Part shown: one piece after another, positions 35,638-46,075 of the stretch
Layout of the letters: each line of letters begins with the position of its first letter
How positions within the stretch are numbered: position 1 is the stretch's first letter
NCBI RefSeq assembly: GCF_019578655.1
Contig: NC_063262.1
Span: 8,377,582-8,441,581 of the forward strand
Direction of reading: 5' to 3'
Length of the DNA stretch: 64,000 nt
Source of the DNA: Ricinus communis
Taxonomy: Eukaryota; Streptophyta; Magnoliopsida; Malpighiales; Euphorbiaceae
Made by a program: the position numbers and the translations under genes
The notes under the pieces: model-generated
Database searches by the model: none
The model's input: only the letters and a program-made list of their open reading frames with translations
Told to the model about the DNA's origin: nothing

Positions 35638-36960
35638 TGATTTTAAATGCTTGGTAGAAAAACAAGATTAGGTGATTCTTCAACTTAAAATTCCTACAAC
35701 TTGAGATCAACTATTAAAATGGTAGAAGAAGATCAAGAAGTAGAGAGTGAGTTTGTACCTCTAGGAGAAGAAGAAAAACTTGAAGAGAAGCTAGAAGAAG
35801 AATTTGAAGAAGATGTTGAAATAATGGCTAATGAACAAAGACAAATAGCAACTGAAAGCCAAATGGCTATGAAAGATTATGTTTGGTCTATAATTGGTAA
35901 CACTACTTCATGCATAGTTCTAGATGATGCATCTAGAAATTATGAACTTAAGCACATTCATTTAAATATGCTTTCTTCATTATATGGTATGCCCAGTGAA
36001 GATGCATTGATATTTATTAGGGAATTCTATGCTATAGTTTATACATTTCCATTATCTGGACTAAATAAGAACCAATTAAGGATGAGATATTTTTCTTACT
36101 CATTAAAAGAAAAAGCAAAGGTTTGGTTGATGACATTGCCTCCTAATTTTTTGAGAACTTAGGATAAAGTATATCAAAAATTTATGAGTAAATTTTACTC
36201 ACATCAAAAAACTAAATAACTAAGGGCTGAAATTTTCAACTTTTATCAAAATGATATTGAATCCTTTCATGAAGCATGTGATCACTTCAAGTCACTTTTA
36301 TTATAATGTCCACACCATGGATACCTACTTCATGTAACTAACCAATCATCCTATGATGGTTTAACTTAATGATATCAATGTATGGTTGATAATGCAACTG
36401 GAGGTGCTATGTTAGAAAAAAACTACTGAAGAGGTTTATGATATCTTTGAGATGTAAGAAGCCAATTCACAACAAAAGAGTGTGATGACAAAAAGAGTAG
36501 GAGTAAATAAAGTTGTGTCTAATAATGAGATGGCTATACAAATAGTTTAATTAAATAAACAAGTTAAAATACTTGCCTCAACTAAAAATATATCGACCAA
36601 TTAGGTTTATGGTATATGTGGTGTTTATAGTCATGGTGCTAATATTTACCAATCTTATGAGAATTATACAAGAAATAATAATGAACATGTTAACTTGATG
36701 GAATCTTATCAGCCTAGGCAATCTAGGAATAACCCATATTCTAACACCTACAACCCAAGTTGGAGGAACCATCCAAATTTTTCCTAGAGAAATAATGACC
36801 AAAATCCACCACAATTATTGAGGAACCAAAATCAGCCCCAACATCAAAACTAAGAACCTTAAAATTCAAGAAATCAAAATTCTCCATTCCAAAATCAAGG
36901 ACAAGCTCCTTAAAGAAAACCAAGCTTAGAGGAAACACTTCAATTTTTTATGACAACTAC
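35638..36960 (+). pseudogene. gypsy gag, second copy
   Basis: The frame 35701-36162 has an acidic N-terminus (Glu-rich, about residues 6-40), then MAMKDYVWSIIGNTTSCIV, DASRNYELKHIHLNM, LYGMPSEDALIFIREFY and WLMTLPPNF, the plant gypsy gag core. It stops at TAG (36160-36162), where the family has Trp. It continues with stops to a degraded zinc-knuckle region (about 36600) and an Asn/Gln/Pro-rich tail. More intact than the first copy but not functional. Confidence 0.85.
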
Positions 36961-36962
36961 CC

Positions 36963-37944
36963 ATGATGGAATGGAGAAGAATAAAAAAAAAAACTGATTC
37001 CATTAAAGTTTCAATGAAGCGATTGAAAACTCAAATTGGGCAAATTACTGAAGCTGTACAAGAAAAAAAGAAAGGAAAATTGCCAAGTCAACCTAAGCAA
37101 GCTAAAGCTATCACTATTCTAAATGATGGTAAGTTATTTGATAATAATGTTGAAACCATAATTCAGAAAGATTCTTCTTATGCAGGTACATTAAAAGAAG
37201 ATGGATTAATTGATGTAGAAATAACTCGAGGAGGTGTACAAAAAGAAAGAAAAGTAGAGCCCAATCTTGGTCAAAAGAAGAAAGAAAAGAATATATTTTC
37301 AGGATCTGGGTTCCAAAAGGCAGCTAAGTCTTATAGGCTTCCTATTCCATTTTCTAACAAATTGAAAGAAAGCAAACATGATAAACAATTCTCTAAAATC
37401 TTTGATATGCTTTCTAAAGTTAACATTAATTTGTCGTTGTTGGATGTTATTAGAAGTATGTCAGCTTGCCAAGTTCTTGAAAGAGCTTAATTCTAACAAA
37501 AGGAGATATGTAAATAATGAGAAAGTTATGGTCTTTGAAACAACAAGTGTTCTTCAACAACAATTACCCCCTAAGATGAAGGTTCTTAGGAGCTTCATCA
37601 TTGATATCACAATGGGGGATAAGAAAGTTGCTAAAGCCATATTGGATTTGGGAGCAAACAATTTGTTGCCATATTCAATATATGCACAACTTGGCTTGAG
37701 AGAATTGAAACCAACCACCATGTCTCTACAACTAGCTGATAGATCAATTAAGCATGCAAGAGGCATAGTAGAGGATTTGTTGATTCAGGTAGGTAAATTG
37801 ATAATCCCTACTGACTTTATGGTTCTTGACATGGAAAATACACCAGCAAGGGATAAAGAGCAAACAATACTCCTTGGTAGACCTTTCGTGGCAACTACTA
37901 AAATAGTTATTGATGTGCACAATAGGAAGAAGAGGCAACATTAA
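36963..37944 (+). pseudogene. gypsy gag C-terminus and aspartic protease, second copy
   Basis: 36963-37490 is Lys-rich, with KRLKTQIGQITEAVQEKKKG (coiled-coil-like) and LPIPFSN; a frameshift near 37450 joins it to 37378-37944. There FLKELNSNKRRY, then AILDLGANNLLPYSIYAQLG shows the protease active-site Asp in the DLGA context, followed by SLQLADRSIKHARGIVEDLL, DFMVLDMENTP and ILLGRPFVATT. Cleaves the polyprotein in active elements. Apart from the shift the protease region is open and close to consensus. Confidence 0.85.
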
Positions 37945-37967
37945 GGGTATTAGTCCAACTATGTCTA

Positions 37968-38660
37968 ATGCATAAGATAATTTTAGAAGACAATGCCAAA
38001 TCTGTTAGAAATACCCAAAGAAGGCTTAATCCTAACATAAAAGAGGTGGTGAAAAAGAAAGTCCAAAAACTATTGGATAAGAATATTATATACCAAATAG
38101 TTGATACTAATTGGGTAATCTCTATATATGTAGTGCTTAAAAAGTCAAGTGTTACAGTCGTTAAGAATGAAAAGAAAAAATTAGTTTCCAAAAGAATGAT
38201 TATAAGGTGGAGAATGTGTTTTGACTATAGGAAGCTAAATGCTACAACAAAGAAGGATCATTTTTCCCTTTCTTTTGTTGATCAAATTTTAGAACGTTTA
38301 GCAGAATATGGATTATTATTTTCTTAATGGACTTTCAGGCGATTATCAAGTGCCCATTGCACTTGAAGATCAAGAGAATACGACTTTCACATGTGATTTT
38401 GAAACTTTTTCATTTAGAAGGATGCCATTTGGACTTTGCAATACACCTACAATATTTGAGATGTATGCTTTTTACTTTTTCTGATATGTTAAATAACTGC
38501 ATCGAGGTGTTTATGGATAATTTTTTAGTTTTTGGCTCCTCATTTGATGCATGTCTAAGTAATTTAACTCGTGTACTTGAAAGATGTATTGAGTGTAATT
38601 TGACTTTGAGTTAGGAAAAGATCCATTTTATGGTTAGGACATGTGGTGTCTAGTAAATGT
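37968..38660 (+). pseudogene. gypsy reverse transcriptase
   Basis: The frame 37968-38327 reads RRLNPNIKEVVKKKVQKLLD, NIIYQIVDTNWV, VVKNEKKKL and WRMCFDYRKLNATTKKDHF, the N-terminal RT of plant Athila/Tat elements. After a stop and shift, 38327-38614 gives FSDMLNNCIEVFMDNFLVFG: the catalytic F/YMDD box is FMDN, so one catalytic Asp is replaced. PFGLCNTPT lies in another frame near 38435. Two or more frameshifts. Not active. Confidence 0.9.
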
Positions 38661-39345
38661 ATCGAAGTTGACAAGGTAAAGATTAATTTAATTGCTAAGT
38701 TGCCCCTGCCTACTTCAGTAAAGGGCATTACAAGTTTTCTCGGTCATGCATGATTTTGTAGGTGTTTTATTAAAGACTTTTCTAAAATTGCTCACCCTTT
38801 AATTGAATTGCTGACTAAGGATGTTAACTTTATTTTTAATGATGCATGCTTTTCTGCTTTTAATACTTTAAAGGAAAAGTTAACTAGTGCACCTGTTATT
38901 ATGGCACCTGATTGGTCTCTTCCCTTTGAAATTATCTATAATGCGTCTAATTATGCCCAAATAGAAGCAGTTTTAGGCCAAAGAGTTAATAAAGCTTTAA
39001 ATGTCATATACTATGCTAGTAAAACTCTTGATGATGCCAAAATGAACTATTCAACAACTGAAAAAGAATTTCTAGTTGTTGTGTTTTTATTAGACAAATT
39101 TATATCTTACTTGGTGGGATCTAAAGTCATTTTGCATTCAAATCATGCAGCTTTGAGATATTTTTTAACTAAGCCTAATGCTAACCCACGGCTTATTAGA
39201 TGAGTGCTCTTATTGCAAGATTTTGATATAGAAATAAAAGATAAAAAGGATAGTGAAAACATGGTTGCTGATCACCTTTCTAGATTGATTTCCAATTTTG
39301 ATAATCTTGGTTCTCAAAAAGTAATTAATGAGACCTTGCCCAATG
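38661..39345 (+). pseudogene. gypsy RNase H
   Basis: Reads FLGHA near 38740, then the frame 38808-39203 with TSAPVIMAPDWSLPFEI, VIYYASKTLDDAKMNYSTTE, VVFLLDKFISYLVGSKV, then LLLQDFDIEIKDKK and ADHLSRL after a stop at 39201-39203. This is RVT RNase H with its usual end. The first catalytic Asp (family CDASDYA) reads NASNYA here, so activity is lost. Confidence 0.88.
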
Positions 39346-40660
39346 AACAATTATTTATTATGAATCATGAGCCTTAGTATGCTGACATTGTCAATTATTT
39401 GGCTTGTGGTATCATAAGACATGATTTACCATGGCAAGAAAAGAAAAGATTTTTATCTATTTGTAGGAATTATTATTGGGATGACCCCTATTTTGTTAAA
39501 CATTGTTTGGACCAAATGATTAGACAATGTGTTCCTGAGGATGAGCAGTAAAGCATTATTATTTTTTGCCATGAGATGCATTTTGGAGGTCATTTTGGTG
39601 GTAAGAAAGTGGCCTACAAGATTCTTCAATCAGGTTTCTTTTGGCCTTTATTATTTACAGATGCTCATGTATTTTGTGGTAAATGTGATAGATGCCAAAG
39701 CAGTGGAAATATTAGTAAAAGGAATGAAATGCCTCAAACTTTTAATTTTGTGGTTGAATTGTTTGATGTGTGAGTCATTGATTTTATGAGACTTTTTCCA
39801 CCATCTTATGGTTATGAATATATACTTGTTGTTGTTGATTATGTGTCTAAATGGGTAGAAGCAATTACTACCTGAACTAATGATGCTAATATTGTATGCA
39901 AATTTATAAAGAAGAATATTTTTAGGAGGTTTGGAACATGCAGAACAATCATTAATAATAGGAGAACCCATTTTTGCAACAAGGCATTTGGGGCTTTACT
40001 TAACAAATATAGAGTAACTCATAGAGTTGCAACTCCCTATCACCCAAAAACATCAGGACAAGTGGAAGTAAGCAATAGGTAAATTAAATTAGTATTTGAG
40101 AAATCAGAACGCTCATCTAGAAAAGATTGGATTGTACACTTGAATAATGCCTTTTGGGCATATCGCTCGGCTTATAAGACATTGATTGGAATGAGTCCTT
40201 ATAGATTAGTTTATGGCAACGCTTACCATTTGCCAGTCGAATTAGAACATAAAGCCTACTGAGCTATTAAAGAGCTGAATATGGACTTAACCAAGGTATG
40301 AGAAGAGCGCTTATTGCACTTAAATAAGCTGGAAGATATGCATAGTGAGGCATATGAGAATGCCAAACTATACAAAAAAGGACCAAGAGGCAACACAATA
40401 AGAATTTACTTTGTAAGTCTTTTGTCTTTGGAATGAAAGTTCTATTATTTAAATCGTGTTTTAAACTTTTTTCCAGGAAAGTTTAGATCAAGATGGAATG
40501 ACTTTTTCGAAGTAGTAACAGTATTCCCCCATGGTGCAATAGAATTACACAATAATAAGACGCAAGATAATTCAAAAGTAAAATGGTCTATCGTCTAAAG
40601 CCATATTATGAAGGAATGGCTTATGGACATGAAGTGAAGTGCATTGATGAACTACCAATT
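39346..40660 (+). pseudogene. gypsy integrase
   Basis: 39560-39720 shows the zinc-binding part: CHEMHFGGHFGGKKVAYKIL, then CGKCDRCQ (HHCC type). Core: [60 protein letters not shown]. The second catalytic Asp (family IISDGGTHF) reads IINN here, while the Glu region is kept. The C-terminal part has NDFFEVVTVFPHGAIEL and EWLMDM-like sequence near 40490-40620. There are stops at several places. The domain order after RT and RNase H is diagnostic of Ty3/gypsy. Confidence 0.88.
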
Positions 40661-41090
40661 TGAGCTCAACTCGACAATACACTTATATGTTACATCTTTA
40701 GTGTTTTTATTATTCTATATTTTAAATTTTAATTAATAATATTTTTATTTTTATTTTTAGGAACTTATAAGAGATTCAAGAATCGTAGCACCTAAATGGA
40801 TCATCAAGTACAAAAGAGAGGATCCTCATGTGGTAACATTAAATTTACTAGTTAATATTGTGCTTTAAATGTTCATTAAATTTTATGTATTGTTTAAGTA
40901 TTATTTATTCTTAATATATGCTTCATAATTTTTAATTATATAGCATATAAACTTATAGAATTATTTAGAACTAGGATATATGTTTTTTTGTAGGATTAGG
41001 AACAAATAATTAAGGAGGAAATAAGGATCTTAATTCCTAAAGACTAGAAATAACCAAAATCCTAAACAAACTAAGATTAAGGAAAATACT
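40661..41090 (+). other. Spacer between integrase and first extra ORF
   Basis: AT-rich, with a short open stretch at 40755-40860 (about KYKREDPHVV) that has no recognised motif. It ends in a promoter-like sequence. Confidence 0.5.
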
Positions 41091-41098
41091 ATATATAG
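41091..41098 (+). promoter_or_regulatory. Internal TATA-like sequence before AT-hook ORF
   Basis: TATATATA followed by GACCCTCCCCCAC, with an ATG 67 bp downstream (41165). The spacing and pyrimidine-rich leader look like a plant core promoter. Functional status unknown. Confidence 0.45.
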
Positions 41099-41164
41099 AC
41101 CCTCCCCCACATTTTCATTAGGAGCTACTTTAAAATTTCTTTTCTTCTCATAGCTCTTAATATC

Positions 41165-41777
41165 ATGAACTCTAGGCAAGGAAGTGTCAAGGAGGAGGTA
41201 AACTCTCCACCACCTTCACCATCACCAAATAATTCTACACTAAAATCCAAGCCACTAAGCTCAAGGCTCGCCTCTAGAAAATCTAAAAAAAATTAGAAGG
41301 AGGGCACATGCACCATTTCCTTCATCATCTATTCCATCTAGTTCAAGAAGAACCTCAAGGCATGAGAAAAGAGCTCAAAGAGCCCCACTTACACCATTCC
41401 CTCTACCTGGATTTTCCAAAAAATTGGCGCCCAAGCAGCAGTCTTAGAATGAAGTAGAACCTTAAACCCGAAGAGCTTATCTATCAATGGAGAGGCCACT
41501 CACTCTTGAAAAAATAATAAAAATTAAAAAATCTGAAAGAAAGTATCAAGAGAAATATCGAATTGATGAAATCTCTCTAGGAAGAGAAAATTCAAAGAAA
41601 AATAGTGAGAGTGAGTATGACATAATTATCTACCCAAAAAGGGGTCAGGAGCGTCCAAAAAAGTATGAGTACATCATGCTCGAGCCAATCACGCCTAGAA
41701 GAGGTCATGGACGTCCAAGAAAGGATGGCACGCCACCAACAATAAAAAGAGGGAGAGGACTGCCAAAGGAAATATAA
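41165..41777 (+). pseudogene. AT-hook-like basic protein ORF behind integrase
   Basis: From ATG at 41165 the frame gives a Ser/Pro-rich basic N-terminus (NSPPPSPSPNN, LSSRLASRKSKK) to a stop near 41295. In the next frame it continues with RTSRHEKRAQRAP and, from 41487 to 41777, 96 open residues: PLTLEKIIKIKKSERKYQEK, then three AT-hook-like motifs KRGQERPKK, RRGHGRPRK and KRGRGLPKE. AT-hooks (core RGRP) bind the minor groove of AT-rich DNA. About 200 aa in all when intact; at least one shift and two stops. It lies between integrase and the Athila-type ORF. I know no named family for it; a role in chromatin targeting or as a nucleic-acid chaperone is inference. Confidence 0.6.
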
Positions 41778-42079
41778 TTAGTTTAGGATTATAAATTTCT
41801 CTTAGTTTTTTTGTCTTTAATTAGGAATTAGCTTTAATTTTATTAAGCTATCTTAGTTAGGCTTTAGATTTTAAATTTTTAGTTAAAATTTTATTTTTAT
41901 TTTAGTTATTAATAAAATTTAAAACTTTAATTCAAAATCTCCAAGTTCTTGATTTTTTAAATTAATTAAGTATATTTAATATTAAAATATAAATAAATGC
42001 TTAATTAACATATTTTTGACTAATTAATAACCCTAAGATATATAAAAATCAATTTAAAACAATTAAAAATACTTTAAAA
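41778..42079 (+). other. AT-rich spacer
   Basis: About 300 bp of T/A-rich non-coding DNA between the AT-hook ORF and the GC-rich tract. Confidence 0.6.
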
Positions 42080-42510
42080 AGTTTGATTCTCGAACGAGCC
42101 ACGTTGCGGCAGTGCAAGAATAGCACGGGCCCGTAGCAGAGGCACGACAGGAAAATCACGGGCCTGTAGTAGCAGCCAGGAGCAGCAGCATACGCGAGCC
42201 TTGGGAGTCCCCGCAAGCATGGCAGATGCAGTGGATAAGGGAGGACAGCTTCCTCCGTGAGGTCATGGAGCAGCCACGAGGTGCGGGCTGCTCGACGCAA
42301 GCAATGCGAGGCGCAACAAGTCCCGCAAGGAATGCAGACGCAAGGAACCAATGATTTGAATGACGCCATCCGTGAGGTTGCGGGTCAGCCACGTGGTCAC
42401 AGACCACAAGCAGGAGAAGGAGCAGTGAGATGCGGATGGGGCCGCGAGGTGCACAGCAGCTGCACCATCACACATGCCGCAAGCTCGCGAAGGAGCCGCT
42501 AGGTGAGGGA
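42080..42510 (+). repeat. GC-rich non-coding tract with repeated CACGGGCCYGTAGCAG motif
   Basis: Abruptly GC-rich. CACGGGCCCGTAGCAG at 42124-42139 recurs as CACGGGCCTGTAGTAG at 42157-42172, and in the first copy of the element at 35492-35507. ACGGGCCCGT is a perfect palindrome. Many short motifs with GCAGC, CACGAGG and GAGGTGCG follow to about 42500. Overlapping open frames on both strands (for example 42257-42502, 42049-42369) reflect low stop density, not conserved coding. Confidence 0.7.
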
Positions 42511-42657
42511 GGCGCTACCACTTCCTAAAATTGGAATTTTTTTATTTTTGAATTTATTTTTTAGAAAAATAAAAAGATAAATTAATATCAATTATATTAG
42601 TGATAAAAGTTATTTATTTCAATTCAACACACTACTAACATACCCTAAACCCTCCCA

Positions 42658-42667
42658 TATAAATATA
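42658..42667 (+). promoter_or_regulatory. Internal TATA-like sequence before the Athila-type ORF
   Basis: TATAAATATA after CCCTCCCA, followed by a CT-rich leader (TTTTCTCTCTCTCACATCACC and similar) and ATG at 42824. The composition resembles a genuine plant 5' UTR. Confidence 0.5.
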
Positions 42668-42823
42668 TCATTTTCTCTCTCTCACATCACCTTCCTCCAT
42701 TAACATCACCTTCTATTTTTTCTCTCCTCATTCTTTTTCTCTCTACATAAATCTCAACTCTTCTTTCAACTATTAAGAGCTTCTACGTCAAAATCTCTAC
42801 TACACCTTATCCAAAAGTCAAAA

Positions 42824-43988
42824 ATGGCCTTAAAAACAAGAACAATAAAAGACAAAGGAAAGAAAATAGTTTCAAGCTCTCATGAAGAAAAACCAAGTTT
42901 AATGGCAACTTATGGAGCTCCTTTTGACATCTATATCCATGAAGAGGGTAATAGATTCCCTAGCCTTGCCTCAAGAGAGCAAATGTCATGTAAGTTTTCG
43001 AATACTCCTTCTCTAGTTAAGTTAAATATTTTGAGAGAATGATGATCCTGTTGGATAGATTAGGATGGAAGAATTTTATTTTCAAAACATTACCCTCATA
43101 TAGTGAATTAACCCTAGAGTTTTTCACAACTCTATAATACGATCCTTCCAATGACAAGGAGATTAAAGTGAGATTATTTGGGCATAATTATACTATTACT
43201 TGTGATACTATTGTGCAACCTTTTGGGTTCAAGAAGGTAGGTATTTGTGAGCAACATCATAAGTTCGATATTGAAAAATTTTGGAAGAAACTCATGGGTC
43301 AAGACAAACATGATGTCAATAACATGCCAAATAATGTCTTTAATGATAATTGCTATTTGTTTACTTCAAAGTTTATGTGTGGAAGCATATTTGATAGGAA
43401 AGAGACAAATAAAGTGACTATAGAGGCATATTTTATGGTGTTTAGACACCCATAAACCTATCTCTTTAGCATACTTTATTATGCAAAGTTTACTAAAAAA
43501 TAGTGGCTAAACCTAAGAACTGTATTGAATTAGGGCATTATTACTACGGGTTCGGTTATGTATCTTTGTAGTTTTGATCCGGAGTCCTCTCCATATGAGG
43601 AATTACCCTTCATGAAAAATTTGGATATCAATACTTTGATTAGAGCTAATTTAGTTAATTGATGTGGTGGTCCTATTATTTTTAAGCACGAATCAAGTGG
43701 AGGTAGTAGCAGTGTGGCTAGAGACGCGCCACAAAAAGAAGAGAGGGAGGAGGAATCAGATAATAAAGGATGAAGAGGGCAAGAATAGCGCAATCAAGGT
43801 TGGCACCAAGTATTGAATCAACTACACTTTATGAACACCAACCTTAGCCAAAGGCTCAACGCATTTGACTCTCGCTCGGCTAATGTAAAGAGGAGCCAAC
43901 ACCAACAAGCATACAAGTTCCATTGCTATATTGAATTAGTTAACTTTGATGCTCCATCACCACCATCATCCCCACCTCATCATTAATT
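42824..43988 (+). pseudogene. Athila-type extra ORF (ORF1-family-like) before the 3' LTR
   Basis: Open 42824-43042 (MALKTRTIKDKGKKIVSSSH, then YGAPFDIYIHEEGN), then with shifts and stops SELTLEFFTTL, KVRLFGHNYTITCDTI and VQPFGFKKVG (43100-43250; open frame 43168-43455), a LITTGSV-like region, an acidic stretch EEREEESDN (about 43735) and a C-terminus NQLHFMNTNLSQRLNAFDS ending in PSPPSSPPHH and TAA at about 43986. The middle part resembles the ATHILA ORF-1 family ('EF..TL ... F.L....Y.......GF'). About 385 aa when intact. Function unknown; its position is where Athila elements carry an env-like ORF. I see no clear transmembrane segment in the readable parts. Confidence 0.6.
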
Positions 43989-45333
43989 TTAATTTTTGTA
44001 TTAGGAATTTTATTTTTCTGTTTCTAGGACTTAGTTATCTAGCTACCTTAGGACATTTCTTTTTTGCTTTTAGCTACCTTAGGATTTCTATGCTTTCTAG
44101 CTAATTAAGATTTCTTTTATGAATTTATTTTGTAATCATAACTTTATGGTTATGTTTTAATTTTAGTATTTTATTTTAACGAATGTGTTACTTATCAAAG
44201 ATGGTTCTTTAAGATTATTTAAGGGGCATATGGAATGATATTACTTGAGTACAATGGCATCAAGTGACACTCCAACTTACCAAGAAAGTATTCTATCTTT
44301 TTCTCCATTATTTATTTATTCCTATATGCTTAAGACATTGAGGGCAATGTCAAAAACAAGTGTGGGGAGAAGAATTAGAATAATTCTTTTATTTTATTTA
44401 GATATGTCATGTATTTAGTAACTTTTAATTAATTTTTACAAAATTTTAAATTTTCTACTAAGCTTTTTGTTATTATTCTATATAAAAATCAATGAAAGAA
44501 TGCTTTTATGTTGATCCTTGAGTTCTTGAATTGATTTTTAAACTTATATAAATATGAACTTATGAGTTTTTTACACTTAAATGTTCAAGTGTTCATCTTT
44601 TGCTTATGGACATGATAAGTAGTTTGGCAAATTTGAGATATGCATAATTAGAAGTGTATAATTTAGGTTATTATTTGTTTATTTTTATATTGGCTTGCTT
44701 AAGTTGTGAGATATGATATGGGCAAGTTAAAGCTCTAAGTTTTATAATTTCCTCCGTTTAATTTGGTTGCTTAATAAACGAGAATTTTCATGACCAATAT
44801 CGATTTTCGTGTAAAAAGGCAATTCAAGTTATGAGTATGCAAAGCATCTTGATATTGTTTTGTTGAGTGACCAGGTGCATTCATTATCTATGTTTGTATT
44901 TGCGTAAAAAGACTTGACATCTCAAAAAAGAAAATGATCCCCCAAATATAAAGATAAAAAAGTCCAATGGGTGTAAAGAAAAGAAGAAAAATATAAGAGC
45001 TTAAAAATAAGTAAAAAATATAAATACCTATTGATCTCTTGTTATGAATGAAGGTTTGCCTTTTAAAATAAGATTATTATAATTTTGATTGTGCATTATG
45101 GTTATATTCATAATGAGTTAGGCTATTTGTTGTGAAACATGTGTAGACGAAAGATACTTGAATCTTTTGACTAACTATAATTGGTTTACATCTTTAAGAA
45201 AATTTATATGATTCAAGTTTTCCTGGGTTGGCTTAAGTTATGCATTAGTGAGATTCTCTTGAGTAATATTTTTAAGCTGAGTATGAATGTTCTTCATTAT
45301 TTTTCAAAGGTTAATTCTTAAGTTGCTATTTAT
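43989..45333 (+). other. 3' non-coding region with stem-loop and G-rich tract
   Basis: Non-coding. At 44334-44351 GACATTG-AGGG-CAATGTC is a perfect 7-bp stem with a 4-nt loop, followed by AAGTGTGGGGAGAAG (44359-44373). The rest (44400-45333) is AT-rich, with typical Athila 3' text such as CCCCCAAATATAAAG near 44940. No gene. Confidence 0.65.
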
Positions 45334-46075
45334 TTGAGGACAAGAAAAGGTTTAAATATGAGGGTATTTGGAGATCTAAAAAGCTTTTTAAGGAGTGGAA
45401 AGTGAGGATCAATTATCTTCACACTTTGAAAAAATTCTAGATTTTAAGAGAGCTTTAATTTTCACCTTTATTTTTATGTCTTTCTATTTAATTACAATGA
45501 CTATTGGATTAAATATGTTAGGCTAATTTCTATAAGTGTTTAGTTTAGCTTTTTACTTATATATGAACTTTATTTATTTATGAGTTTAATGAATGATTTC
45601 TTTACCTTCATAACTCTGTTAGTTTCATCTATTATTGTTAGTTGACCATCATATCAATTTAATAATAATATTTGTTATGAAAATCTTTAGGTTAAATGTA
45701 TTATAAACATTACCTTTAATTTAATCTATGTTGGTAAAAGGAACTTAGGTTACATCATTAGTTTGAGTAACTTAGGCAAAAGGCATATCACCATCTCATT
45801 CATTAGATTTAGGCTTAAGGAAAAATAAGGGGATTACTAAGTATTGGCTAGACTGAATACTATTTAACATATAGTTTATATTAATCACTCTATTTACATA
45901 TTTACTCTATTTACTAAGTATTGGCTTAGAGTTTTTTGATTTATTTTTATTATTTTTGGTATGATAGTTGGTCTTATAATATATGCTTTACACTTTTTTA
46001 TGAGATTAATCTCATAGTGAACTTGCCCATACTAAAATTCGATTGGTATGTTTGCGAGTACTAAGTTTGTCATCA
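45334..46075 (+). repeat. Terminal purine tract and truncated 3' LTR
   Basis: GAGGACAAGAAAAGG at about 45330-45345 and ATGAGGGTATTTG form the polypurine-tract region that normally abuts TGATAGGTCC. Instead the sequence jumps at about 45372 to GAGATCTAAAAAGC, equivalent to 29404 in the 5' LTR, so about 575 bp of U3 with the promoter are missing. The rest is colinear to the LTR end GTCATCA at 46075. Confidence 0.8.

Larger units (their letters stand above)
28825..46075 (+). mobile_element. Composite Athila-like Ty3/gypsy retrotransposon with two gag regions
   Basis: Order: 5' LTR (28825-30147), PBS (30154-30170), gag 1, an inserted solo LTR (31819-34370), protease 1, an integrase tail and 3' fragment (34750-35530), then a second leader, gag 2, protease, RT, RNase H, integrase (35640-40660), two extra ORFs (41165-43988), a stem-loop/G-tract region, a terminal purine tract (about 45334) and a truncated 3' LTR (45372-46075). 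RT before integrase shows Ty3/gypsy; the aspartate-tRNA-type PBS, protease style and Athila-type ORF point to the Athila/Tat branch. The head-to-tail structure suggests unequal recombination between two related copies. All coding parts are broken. Confidence 0.85.

Noticed and set aside
42049..42502. Cys-rich and Arg-rich overlapping ORFs as new small proteins
   Set aside because: Several frames on both strands are open at once in a GC-rich repeat-bearing tract; the other element copy at 35465-35525 does not keep any of them.
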